This document shows positions 1-9,200 of a stretch of 41,161 nucleotides of DNA, piece by piece. This DNA is from DAOPXV01 sp035352535. Its GTDB lineage: Bacteria; Muiribacteriota; UBA9980. The DNA lies in the NCBI GenBank assembly GCA_964545075.1, contig CAZJFS010000021.1:1-41161 (forward strand), given 5' to 3'. The first letter of the stretch is position 1. Each line of letters opens with the position of its first letter. Below the pieces are notes generated by a model. The model was not told the DNA's origin. It saw only the letters and a program-made list of their open reading frames with translations, and made no database searches. A program made the translations under genes and the position numbers.

Positions 1-1
1 C

Positions 2-55
2 GCGCAGAACCTCGAGGGTTCCGTAGCTTTTGCGCGCGTTGCGGATGCTAATTAA
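2..55 (+). CDS. C-terminal end of an unidentified protein (partial)
   Basis: The frame beginning at base 2 reads AQNLEGSVAFARVADAN and stops at TAA 53-55. The other two forward frames stop at 24 and 51. A terminator follows 36 bases later, which supports a real gene end here. The fragment is too short to assign a family. It could equally be a chance open frame, since only 17 codons are visible. Confidence 0.4.
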   Translation, partial: AQNLEGSVAFARVADAN

Positions 56-88
56 TTAATTATGTAACCCTGAAAAAAACATATTTAA

Positions 89-117
89 AAGGCGGTGTCA
101 AAACCGCCTTTTTTCTT
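89..117 (+). terminator. Rho-independent terminator
   Basis: A 6-bp stem GGCGGT (91-96) / ACCGCC (103-108) with loop GTCAAA is followed directly by a T run from 109. It closes the gene that ends at 55 and insulates the promoter at 168. Confidence 0.85.
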
Positions 118-167
118 TTATTTTCAAGTTTTTAAACGCGCGAATGGCTTACTTAAAGGGCTAAAAC

Positions 168-196
168 TTGACAAATTTCGATCAATATTGTATAAT
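168..196 (+). promoter_or_regulatory. Consensus sigma-70 promoter for the M23 peptidase gene
   Basis: TTGACA at 168-173 and TATAAT at 191-196 are separated by exactly 17 bases, a perfect match to the housekeeping consensus. Transcription would start near 203, giving a leader of about 40 bases before the ATG at 245. Confidence 0.9.
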
Positions 197-244
197 TAAT
201 AAAACATTTTTTTATAGATCGAAAAAATTGTTTGGGGGAACTTA

Positions 245-1663
245 ATGATAAATAAAAAACTAAGCAACTACTTCTACGTTGTTTATGTGATAGTTTTAGT
301 TTACGCCGTTTATCTTTTCGGCGTTCCTATAATCAATCCCGTCACAGCCAAACCGAACGAAACATCATCCATTGAAAAACAATTCGAAAATTCCATGCTT
401 GTTTTTCCGGGCGAACTTGTAAAAGCAGAGAAAATTTTCAACAACACTAATATCTCAAAGAGCCCGATACACGAAAAAAGCGATGTAACCGGCAGTTTTG
501 CCAACGACAACATCGTTATCGCTCAACTTATATCGCAGGCGCCATCTGATCTAATCACGATAACGTCCCAGACTGTGCTTCCTGAATCTGAAATTGAAAC
601 GGAGATCGCAAACGACAGCAGCGCGAACACTATTCAAGAGTTAAAACTTTCATCACTCATCAACATAGGCCGGGACGCAGAAAACATTTTCGGGCGCGAA
701 ACGGATAAAACCCAACTCTTGAATTCAAACAACAAACTTGCCTTCAGCAGCTTACAGAAAAATTTTTACGGCGCTACAACTATCCGTGAAAATGAAATAG
801 CCAATTCAAAACTTTATCTATCCATAGACGAAAAAGACGAAGGGCTGCCAGCCGAAAACCTTAATTACGCCATGCTCACGATAAGCGATAATCCCGCGGC
901 GACGGAATCCGATACAGCCCTCGATATGACCGACATTGAACAAAGTCAGACCACGCTTCCCACCAACAACATACTTCAAAATATTAATCTCAAGGACATA
1001 AATATAGCCGCGCTCACGGACAAAAACACCGATGCTTCGAAGGCCGGCGAAACCAGAGAATTCAATAAAACTCATATAGTCACGCAAACGGACACGCTCT
1101 TTTCAATCGCAAAAACTTACAATGTTTCGGTTTCCGAAATAATGAGCGCGAACCAGCTTCATTCAGTAGGAGTTAAAGCAGGCTCATCGCTTTCGGTTCC
1201 GTCCGCTAACAATAAAAAACTTGAAATTTCAAAGATCGCTTCCGCAAAAGACGATACGCTCTCCCAACCAACTCCCGACAGGCGCTTTTTATGGCCATCC
1301 ACCAGCCGGCGCATAACATCGAAATATGGCACACGCGTCCATCCAGTCTACCATGTTAAAAAATTTCACAACGGTCTCGACATAGGCGCGCCATACGGCA
1401 GCAGGATAAAAGCCGCAGAAAACGGAGTCGTCGTTTATTCAGGCTGGAAATCATATTACGGCCGCGTCGTTATAATAAAACATTCCAGAGATCTTTACAC
1501 GCTATACGCGCACTGTTCGGCGCTCTCAGTTAAAAGAGGCCAGTCTATAAAACGCGGCGACGCCATAGCTAAAGTTGGTTCTTCCGGCCTTTCAACAGGC
1601 CCGCATCTTCACTTTTCGGTGCAAAAAAGCGGAAGATTCGTAAACCCGCTGCTTAACCTGTAA
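245..1663 (+). CDS. LysM and M23 (LytM-type) metallopeptidase, membrane-anchored
   Basis: Probable peptidoglycan endopeptidase or septation-related LytM protein of 472 residues. Residues about 10-30 form one hydrophobic segment (signal anchor). Residues 40-270 are an unrecognised, presumably extended linker. A LysM repeat lies at about 277-319. The M23 domain lies at about 355-470 with all zinc and catalytic residues visible: H375 and D379 in HNGLD, H423 in LYAHC, and H454/H456 in HLH. An intact site suggests an active enzyme rather than an EnvC/NlpD-like activator, but this is inference. The ATG at 245 has GGGGGAA upstream and follows a consensus promoter. A terminator follows, so it is monocistronic. 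Confidence 0.92.
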   Translation: MINKKLSNYFYVVYVIVLVYAVYLFGVPIINPVTAKPNETSSIEKQFENSMLVFPGELVKAEKIFNNTNISKSPIHEKSDVTGSFANDNIVIAQLISQAPSDLITITSQTVLPESEIETEIANDSSANTIQELKLSSLINIGRDAENIFGRETDKTQLLNSNNKLAFSSLQKNFYGATTIRENEIANSKLYLSIDEKDEGLPAENLNYAMLTISDNPAATESDTALDMTDIEQSQTTLPTNNILQNINLKDINIAALTDKNTDASKAGETREFNKTHIVTQTDTLFSIAKTYNVSVSEIMSANQLHSVGVKAGSSLSVPSANNKKLEISKIASAKDDTLSQPTPDRRFLWPSTSRRITSKYGTRVHPVYHVKKFHNGLDIGAPYGSRIKAAENGVVVYSGWKSYYGRVVIIKHSRDLYTLYAHCSALSVKRGQSIKRGDAIAKVGSSGLSTGPHLHFSVQKSGRFVNPLLNL

Positions 1664-1696
1664 CAATCAACAGAAAATTCAGATCAGCCATAGAAG

Positions 1697-1727
1697 AGAG
1701 GCACGCTTTTACCGCGCGCCTCTTTTT
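1697..1727 (+). terminator. Rho-independent terminator after the M23 peptidase gene
   Basis: AGAGGC (1697-1702) pairs with GCCTCT (1718-1723). The stem continues inward with CGC (1704-1706) / GCG (1714-1716) across one A/C mismatch, with loop TTTTACC. A T run ends at 1727. Confidence 0.8.
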
Positions 1728-1806
1728 ATTAATTAAAAACATGTTTTTTCCGATAAAGGTTAATGAATTATATTATTTTAACTAATCAGAGGAACTTTAA
1801 AATAAA

Positions 1807-3009
1807 ATGCAGAAAAAAAATATTATTCTAACGGCCATATTTCCATGTCTCTTTTTTTTACTGGCGCAGACCCAACCCTGCAACGCAAACGAAAATGGAA
1901 TAATGGACAGAAACCGGAAGATACAGGAAGATACCGCGGCGGCGTTCCAAACAACGCCATTTTCACCTTTCACGACGCCCGCCAACAAACAATCCCAATC
2001 GTTACAGACCTCCGGAACGCCGGCAACGGAAATAAAAAAAAACGCCACGGTCGATCTTTTAAAGGTCAGAGCGGCCAGAAATTTCACCGAAGGGTATCAA
2101 AAATTCAAGGCCCGCGATTTCGACCGGGCCGCGTTGCTCTTAAAAATGTCCATAGTCGATAATCCCGATAATTTCATGGCATATTATTATCTTTCAAACA
2201 TATACCTCGAAAAAAAAATGTACCGCGAAGCTGAAGACATTATAAACGCGGCGTCAAAATTTAAAATGACCCCCGCTGAAAGCGAAAAACTTTCGAACGA
2301 GGAGGGAATGCCTCAGGTTATCGCCGAATCGGAAATATTAAAATATAAAACGTTCGCTCAAAGAAATTATAAAGACGCAATTAAGCTTTTGACCGATGGA
2401 AAATGGGAAGAAGCCATAAAACTTCTCGACAATGCCATTGCGCTTCAACCTTTTAACGATTCATACATGGTCAAACTCGGTGAAATTTATTACGACATAA
2501 ATGACGTTAACAAGGCTGCTGATTTTTTTGAAAAAACGCTCCTTCTGAACCCCGCGAATACAACAGCTTTGAAAAAACTGGCCGATATTTGTTTTGCCGG
2601 CGGAAAAACCGAGCAAGCCAAACAATATTATTCCGACCTTTATAACCTTACCGGAAACCCTTCTTATCTATCTAAAATGGACAAATGCCATGTCGTGGAC
2701 AAAAAGAAAAGCGCGCTCGATAAATTCACCGTGATAAAAAGAAGAGGTAATTCCATTTTTATCGATGCCGGATATAAAAACGGTTTTAAGATCGGGGACG
2801 AGTTAAGGACCAGAATGCTTGCGTACCGTCCCTATAAAAATCCGGAGATCAAAGATATCAGGACTTCGAAGGTCTTGGGCTTTGAAAAACCTTTAATGGT
2901 TGGCGAAATGCTTCTCACGCGCATCGATGACGAATACGCCGAAGCGCTCGTAACATCGGAGCAAAATGGAGGCATCTGCCTCGGCGACGAGATCAGAATA
3001 AAAGAATAA
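1807..3009 (+). CDS. Secreted TPR-repeat protein
   Basis: A 400-residue protein of unknown role. Residues 1-27 look like a signal peptide (KKN then a hydrophobic core ending near NA-NENG). Residues about 90-270 contain helical tetratricopeptide-like repeats, for example the segments with AYYYLSNIYLEKKMYREAE and KLGEIYYDINDVNKAADFF. The last 90 residues appear to be a beta-rich domain with two GD-E motifs (IGDELR and LGDEIRI), reminiscent of the C-terminal domain of FlgT-like proteins; this resemblance is by eye only. An AGAGGAA ribosome binding site lies 13 bases before the ATG. The next gene, smpB, starts 42 bases after the stop. TPR domains usually bind partner proteins, so a periplasmic scaffold role is plausible but unproven. 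Confidence 0.75.
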   Translation: MQKKNIILTAIFPCLFFLLAQTQPCNANENGIMDRNRKIQEDTAAAFQTTPFSPFTTPANKQSQSLQTSGTPATEIKKNATVDLLKVRAARNFTEGYQKFKARDFDRAALLLKMSIVDNPDNFMAYYYLSNIYLEKKMYREAEDIINAASKFKMTPAESEKLSNEEGMPQVIAESEILKYKTFAQRNYKDAIKLLTDGKWEEAIKLLDNAIALQPFNDSYMVKLGEIYYDINDVNKAADFFEKTLLLNPANTTALKKLADICFAGGKTEQAKQYYSDLYNLTGNPSYLSKMDKCHVVDKKKSALDKFTVIKRRGNSIFIDAGYKNGFKIGDELRTRMLAYRPYKNPEIKDIRTSKVLGFEKPLMVGEMLLTRIDDEYAEALVTSEQNGGICLGDEIRIKE

Positions 3010-3051
3010 ATTATTATATAACTACATAATTTGAAAACGGAAGGAAAACAA

Positions 3052-3516
3052 ATGGAAAACACGGGCGAAGGCATAAAAATAGTCACCAACAACAGAAAAG
3101 CTTACTTCAATTATGAAGTGCTCGAAAAATTCGAAGCGGGAGTATCGCTTCTTGGTACCGAAATAAAATCCGTGCGCGAAAACAAACTGAATTTGAACGA
3201 CAGCTTCTGCCTTGCCAGAAACGGCGAAGTAATGATGATAAATTCGAATATTTCAGGATATACTTTCGGCAATATTTGCAATCACGAACCTACAAGACCA
3301 AGAAAACTTTTGCTTCACAAATACGAAATAAGAAAACTCACCGCCAAATGCAAGGAAAGGGGTTTTTCGATAATACCGCTCCGGGCGTATTTAAAACGCG
3401 GAAAACTCAAGATCGAGATAGGGCTTTGCAGAGGCAAAAAAGCGGTGGATAAAAAAGAACACTTGAAAGAGCGCGACCTTAAACGTCAGTTTGCGAAAGA
3501 CATAAAAGGCCGTTAA
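3052..3516 (+). CDS. smpB: SsrA-binding protein SmpB
   Basis: SmpB binds tmRNA (SsrA) and delivers it to stalled ribosomes for trans-translation. The 154-residue protein has the family hallmarks: NRKAYFNYEVLEKFEAG near the N-terminus, LLGTEIKSVR, LLLHKYEI in the middle, and a basic C-terminal tail (KGKKAVDKKEHLKERDLKR-type) that becomes helical in the ribosome. The frame is open from TTG 3031, but the ATG at 3052 is chosen because GGAAGGA at 3039-3045 sits 6-7 bases before it. No tmRNA gene was recognised in this window. Confidence 0.97.
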   Translation: MENTGEGIKIVTNNRKAYFNYEVLEKFEAGVSLLGTEIKSVRENKLNLNDSFCLARNGEVMMINSNISGYTFGNICNHEPTRPRKLLLHKYEIRKLTAKCKERGFSIIPLRAYLKRGKLKIEIGLCRGKKAVDKKEHLKERDLKRQFAKDIKGR

Positions 3517-3564
3517 AATCCGGTCGAAATTTAAATTTAAGTATATTTACTCCGGGAGGAAAAA

Positions 3565-5442
3565 ATGAGTTCTTACCGTATCCAACCATCAAAATTAATT
3601 CTATGTCTGTTTCTGTGCCTGCCGTTTTTTCTTTTAACGGCTTCGAGCTCCAGGTCCCAGGAAGCGGAATCCGAAGAATCCGCTCAGAGCATTGTCAGCG
3701 TCGAAGGAAAAGATATCGAAGTGAACAATATCGAAGGCGGCAAATACATTTCGCTTGACCAGCTGTCAAAAAAAATAGGACTTTCGGTCAAATATTTCGC
3801 CGATTCAAAAATGTATAAGGTCGTCGGCAAAGATAAAAAAGAGATCAAATTCGTTTTAAACAAAAGGGCCGTCGTCGTTGACGATAAATATTTCAAATCG
3901 AAGGATCCGGTAATAAAAGCCGAAGATGACGTTCAAATACCTCTTGAAATGGTATCTTCTATTTTCGAGGTTTCCGAAGGCGAAAAAAAACCGGCAACTG
4001 ACAAAAAAAGCGAAACCGTAAAAAAAGAAAACGATAAGGGCAAAGACGTTAAGGATAAAGCAAAAACGGCGGAAAATCACGAAGAAATAGTCGTGGAAGA
4101 AGAAAATCCGGAGAGCGAAAATGTCAAGGTCGTCATCGGAGACGCTGAAACCACCGGTGAAACCGCGATAGCGAAGAATAGCGAAACGAAAGATAAAGGC
4201 GCCGTCACTGAAGAGACCGCGATAAAAACCACGACGGCCGATCTGATAATAGAAAACGTTAAATACAGAAGAGGCAAGGAATCATTCGAACTGGACATAA
4301 CCTTCGATAAAGCCCCTTCCATGGATAATATAAAATTCTCCCTCGACCCCGACGGAACTATCCTGGATATCCGGGTCAACAAAGCCGATTCCAAACTCGG
4401 CGAGCAGACTATAAAGATAGCCGAAAACATAATTAAAAGCGTCAAGCTTACAATGGCGCAACAGGAAAAATCGAACAAGGTCATATTGTCGGTAAATTCC
4501 GGCGCTAAAGTGAAAGTTTCCTCGAGGCAGAAGGGAAATACCGTGACGTTCGTCATGAGTAAGCCCGATTCCGAACTCACTCCCGTAATATCGGAAGACG
4601 CCAAAAATGACACCTCGGCCGTCGCAGTCAAAACGGTTTTGCCTGAAATCGGGGACTCTAAAAACGCCGCCGATGATAAGAAATTGCCCCCGCCCGAAGA
4701 TTCGAAATCTAAAAACCAGGTCGCGGTCAAGATCAAAAACCTCGAAGAGATAATAGCGCCGGTTCAGAACATGGATTGTATCATAACCATCAACGCCGGG
4801 CACGGCGGCGAGGAATTCGGAGTCGTATCCGAAACACGGCTTAAAGAAAAGGACGTCGCGCTCGATATAGCTAAAAGGCTTAAAACGATAATAGATAAAA
4901 CCAAGATGCGAGCGCTTCTCGTAAGAACCGGCGATTATTTCATGCCGCTTGAAAACCGGCTTAAATTCGTAAACACTTACGAAACGAAAGTATATATTTC
5001 AATACATGCCGGCTCTTCTCCGGCACAGCAGGCTTCAGGCATCGGAATTTTCTATTATGACATAAACGGCGGAAAATCGGAGACGGTGACGCCCGCCGCC
5101 GATATTAAAACGGGAAGCGGCGCGACCGGCACCATCGACGCGCAGGTCAATGAAATACTCATGTCGATGAGCACGTCTCAGAAGATAGCGGAATCAAAGG
5201 CGCTGGCAGATAAAATGTCCGAAGCCTTCAAAAAAATGAAAACCATGAAAATCAGAAAGGTCAGGGGAGCCAGAATCGCGGAACTGTCAGACTGCATGAT
5301 GCCGGCGGTAATAGTTGAAACAGGATTTTTAACCAACCACGAAGACGAAAAGGCGCTCGGCACGGATGAGCATAATGACGAAGTGGCGCTCGCCATATTC
5401 GAAGGAATGCGCGATTTCTTATTAAGTTCGAAAAAGAAGTAG
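3565..5442 (+). CDS. N-acetylmuramoyl-L-alanine amidase with Cu-amine-oxidase-N-like and AMIN domains
   Basis: Periplasmic zinc amidase that cleaves the stem peptide from MurNAc; 625 residues. Order: signal peptide (about 1-30), a copper-amine-oxidase N-terminal-like domain (about 42-135, probably a wall or glycan binding module), a Lys/Glu-rich linker (140-220), an AMIN domain (about 228-335, targets amidases to the wall), a second linker, and an Amidase_3 domain (about 408-623). Catalytic and zinc residues seen are H413 in AGHGG, E428 in LKEKD, H481 in SIHAG and E585 in VETGF. The usual D-P-G after HGG is replaced by EEFG. A CGGGAGGAAA ribosome binding site precedes the ATG. The GerMN gene follows after 12 bases, so they are one operon. 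Confidence 0.93.
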   Translation: MSSYRIQPSKLILCLFLCLPFFLLTASSSRSQEAESEESAQSIVSVEGKDIEVNNIEGGKYISLDQLSKKIGLSVKYFADSKMYKVVGKDKKEIKFVLNKRAVVVDDKYFKSKDPVIKAEDDVQIPLEMVSSIFEVSEGEKKPATDKKSETVKKENDKGKDVKDKAKTAENHEEIVVEEENPESENVKVVIGDAETTGETAIAKNSETKDKGAVTEETAIKTTTADLIIENVKYRRGKESFELDITFDKAPSMDNIKFSLDPDGTILDIRVNKADSKLGEQTIKIAENIIKSVKLTMAQQEKSNKVILSVNSGAKVKVSSRQKGNTVTFVMSKPDSELTPVISEDAKNDTSAVAVKTVLPEIGDSKNAADDKKLPPPEDSKSKNQVAVKIKNLEEIIAPVQNMDCIITINAGHGGEEFGVVSETRLKEKDVALDIAKRLKTIIDKTKMRALLVRTGDYFMPLENRLKFVNTYETKVYISIHAGSSPAQQASGIGIFYYDINGGKSETVTPAADIKTGSGATGTIDAQVNEILMSMSTSQKIAESKALADKMSEAFKKMKTMKIRKVRGARIAELSDCMMPAVIVETGFLTNHEDEKALGTDEHNDEVALAIFEGMRDFLLSSKKK

Positions 5443-5454
5443 TGGAGGCATAAG

Positions 5455-6090
5455 ATGATAGAAAAAAAACAGACTTCCGGCGGAAACTGGCTGTCGGTAA
5501 TAATGCTTTTAATAATACTGGGGATCCTTGTAACGATGGGCTATTATATGTTCATGGAACCGGAAACGCTTGGATTTTCAGGCACCGACGCGGCGCAAAA
5601 AAAGATACTCATGAATGGAAAAAGCGCGGAACTCAAGTCGATCGCGCCGGAGCAGGCCAACGTCAGGCTTTATTTCGCGACGGCCGGCATGGAATCGCTT
5701 TCAGCCGAAGACCGGGGAATACCAAAATGTCCCAACATTCAGGAATACGCGAAAGCTATAATACGCCAGCTGATAAAAGGCCCTGTAAACAAAGATCTTT
5801 ACAGAACTATTCCGGCGGGAACGACCCTTCGCGCGGTTTACATAAGCGGAGAAACGCTGATAGTGGATTTTTCAAAGGATATAGTCACGCAGCACCCGGG
5901 CGGCGTTTCGGCCGAACTTCTGACCGTATATTCGATAATCAACAGTCTCGCGGAAGTGCCGGCCGTAAACAACAAATCGGTTAAGAACATACAAATCCTC
6001 GTAAACGGCTACGTTATAAAAAACCTGGCCGGACACGTAAACGTCGAAAAGCCGCTGGCGGCTGAAAACAGCCTGGTATCAACAATGTAA
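5455..6090 (+). CDS. GerMN-domain membrane-anchored protein
   Basis: A 211-residue protein with one N-terminal transmembrane segment (about residues 13-34) and an extracytoplasmic GerMN domain (about 65-195). The domain is recognised by LRAVYISGETLIVDFSKD, the HPGG-SAELLTVYSIINSL helix, and IQILVNG near the end, followed by LAGHVN. GerMN proteins were first described in spore germination (GerM) but are widespread in non-spore-formers beside cell-wall amidases, as here. The start is set by GGAGG about 8 bases before the ATG. A terminator follows at once. No sporulation genes are visible, so a general cell-wall function is more likely. Confidence 0.88.
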   Translation: MIEKKQTSGGNWLSVIMLLIILGILVTMGYYMFMEPETLGFSGTDAAQKKILMNGKSAELKSIAPEQANVRLYFATAGMESLSAEDRGIPKCPNIQEYAKAIIRQLIKGPVNKDLYRTIPAGTTLRAVYISGETLIVDFSKDIVTQHPGGVSAELLTVYSIINSLAEVPAVNNKSVKNIQILVNGYVIKNLAGHVNVEKPLAAENSLVSTM

Positions 6091-6118
6091 CTTTTGTCAT
6101 ATAACCGGTATGAATTAA

Positions 6119-6157
6119 AAAACGCGTGGAATTTCAATGATTCCCACGCGTTTTTTT
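6119..6157 (+). terminator. Rho-independent terminator after the amidase operon
   Basis: AACGCGTGG (6121-6129) pairs with CCACGCGTT (6144-6152), and a run of seven T follows from 6151. It separates the amidase operon from the GlmS-like/threonine operon. Confidence 0.88.
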
Positions 6158-6160
6158 CTT

Positions 6161-6189
6161 TTGCAAAATAAAATGAAATATGATAAAAT
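6161..6189 (+). promoter_or_regulatory. Probable sigma-70 promoter of the GlmS-like/threonine operon
   Basis: TTGCAA at 6161-6166 and TAAAAT at 6184-6189 are separated by exactly 17 bases. The -35 box starts immediately after the preceding terminator. The predicted transcript start near 6196 leaves a leader of about 29 bases before the ATG at 6225. That is too short for a glmS ribozyme or any large riboswitch. Confidence 0.6.
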
Positions 6190-6224
6190 ATATGGATTTA
6201 ATCACGATCATGGAGCGTAAAAAT

Positions 6225-9200
6225 ATGAAAAAATTCACCGCTTTCTATAAAATGCGCCTGGCGGAAGCCATAAAAAATCTCGGCTCGAACCCGCTTTTCA
6301 TGGTGGCGCCTTCCGCGCTAAGGGCGGCGCTTTTCGATTCGGCCGCGGCGCTCTTCGGCGTCGAGAGCATCGACATACACAATTATTACGTCATGGGCGA
6401 AGTGTTTCTCGAATCGCCTTCCTATCCGGCGGGATGCTCGGTAGGCGGCGGTATAACCAGGCTTTTCTTCAACCTCAAAGATTATAAAAAATATAGAAAT
6501 GAGATAATCGAACACAACCTTAAACTTATCTGGTCCGTATTCGACATAACCGCCGAAGGCTCCGCGGCCGGCTACGATTCTCACGGCATAACGCTCGCCG
6601 TCCTATATCTGACTACCGGAAAGGTTGAGCTCGTGCGCGAAAAAACGTCAGGCGACATAGACGAGCGCGGCCATATCACGATAAGCAACATCTTTAAAAA
6701 ATGCCCCGAGATCGAACGTGGAGAAGCGCTGGTGCTGGTAACAGGAGCTCAGACGCGCGCGGCCACGCAGGGCGACAATATGTACTCGCGCGCTAACGCC
6801 CACCTTCACTCCGACAAAATGACGCGGGAAATATTCCACGATGTCATGACGACTGAAGAACTCGAACGATTCAGGAAGGAATATAAGCTCCTCGTCGGGC
6901 GCGAAGGCCCTTTCTCTGTAGGCCACAACGGCGACGTTAATTCGAAGATAAAATGGGAAAAATTCTTTCTCGATATCGGGTTCGAATCCGAAGCCGATTC
7001 CGATTCCAAAGAGATACCGAGAATAATAAGGATAGTTTACGAATGCCTCATGGCCGAACGAGTTCTCGGCGAAGAGTCGCGATTTTTAGACTGGCTGGTC
7101 TCCTCGCTTCATTATAACAAAGTGCTTGGCGACTCGGCGAAGTTCGAAGTAAACGGTGAAAGCAGGATACTAACTTTCGACGAACAGAAGGAAATGATCC
7201 TTGAAACGGCCCATAAAATGAAAAAAGCCGGGGCAACATGCGTGAGCATAGCGTGCGCCGTGGCTGGAAAACTTATATATCTCGCCGATCCGACATCTAT
7301 ATTCGTATTCGAAACCCTCACCGACATAATAAACGACGAAGGCGCGATAATCCCCGTAACGACGATACTTCGCGGGCCGAAATCAGGCGGAATGGTCATT
7401 TATCAGGATGCCGCCGATCCGGGAGTGCCTATAAAATTCGCTTCTTCCCTTTCGAACATGCGCAACCAGATAAAGCAATACGAACGTGAAAAGCAGGAAG
7501 AGATACACGTCGACTATATAACGACCGGCGCGAAGATCCTCGTGCGCGAAGGCCAGGTAAGCTATTATTCGCTGGCGGACTGGCAGATCGCTGAAATATA
7601 TCAGCTCCCCAGATCCATCGAGCCGGTTTTGAAAATGTATGACGTGGCTTCGGGCACGCTTCTGAATAAAAACAAGGAAACGTCCCCCATCATCGACTAT
7701 CAACTCAAAGGCCTTGAAAAAACCGCCATATTAAAAGAAGAAGGCTATTTCACGGGGAAAAGCCGCGTGGAAAGAACCGTCATTTATGAAACGATACTCG
7801 GAAAAATAATCGCGGGCCCGAACTTCATCAGGGGAAAACAGATTAAAAACTTCGCGACCGAGGAAACGGTATCTTACGCCATCGACAACCAATACGGCGT
7901 GGAAATATATCTCAGCTATGTAACGCTGCTGCGGAACACGAAAAAATTATTCTCCGGCGAATACGATTCGAACGGAAACATAAAGGGACGCATAAAGGTC
8001 AACCCGGGCGCCTTTTTCAACACCGCCAACCCGAAACTTACGCGCCAGGGCATTGAAAAGATAATTAAAAAGATCGAAAATATTTACGGTTACGCCGAGG
8101 GCACATCGCGTAACATTCTGGGGCTTTGCTTCTCGCTCGCCAACCTTGAGGGATTGAACGGCTGTTTCATGAACGTAATGGAATCAAACCTCGCGCGCAT
8201 CGAACGTCCCCGCCATGACGAAAACACGCTGATGCTGTTCGTTTCTAATTCCGGCGGAACGAAACCCGTCGTAGCGATGGCCGAAGAGATCATAGAAACC
8301 GCCGACGAGACATTCGCGAAGGGGCCTTACGTAATGTCCGTGACCAATCTGGTAACGTCGGAACTCGCCACGATCACGAACAAGAACCTCGGCGCGTCGG
8401 TCACGAACATGCCCTGGGAAAAGGCCGTAGGATCGACTTACGCCGCTTTCACCGCGATGCAGAACGTGCTGGCGCTGATAGTTTATATGCACGAAGTAAA
8501 AGGGCTTATAAAACCTGAACGGGCCCAATACCTTTACAGGGCGCTCGCAAATTTTCCCGAAGTCATTAAAATGACGCTCGCAAGCGCGTCGGTCAAGGAA
8601 AAAACCCAGGCGCTCGGAAAATATATCGCCGGAAACGGCATCGATATATCTTACGTAGGCGCCTTCAACGGCTACGACGGAACCGAAGGCGCGCTCAAAT
8701 TCGCGGAAATGATGCAGCACCCGCGCGTCAAATTCTTCTCGGGCGCATACGAACAGCACGGTCAGAGAGCCACATATTTAAGATCGTTAAGAACGTCGCC
8801 GGGATCGCTCGTGATCCTTCATATTCCAAACCTCGAAACGTCCATCGGCTCCTGGATGGCCCAGCTCATAAAAGAGGACAAGCCGCGCGTCGGAAAGATC
8901 GCCGTGATCACCTGCGAGGAAGATTCGATAAGGCTCTCCGAAAACGGCGCTGACTACGTTATCTCAGCCCCCCGCGGAAGCGCCGAAAACCTCTTCACGG
9001 ACGCGATGACGAAAATGATACTCGACAACCTTCTGACGTTAGCCGCAATACTTGAGTCGAACAGGATAGCGGACGAAATAATTTCCTGGGGAAACAGGCT
9101 CCTGGAAATAACCTCCGGACCTAAAAAGACCGCCGAGGCCATGCCGGCGATACTCAAGGAACTCAAGATAATCTGGAAAAAATACAAGAAACTCGAGATC

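Noticed and set aside
4077..4736. A 219-codon minus-strand frame in the amidase gene
   Set aside because: The Ser/Val-rich translation is the complement of the amidase linker and AMIN region.
6190..6224. glmS ribozyme in front of the GlmS-like gene
   Set aside because: The leader between promoter and start is about 29 bases, far too short for the ribozyme.
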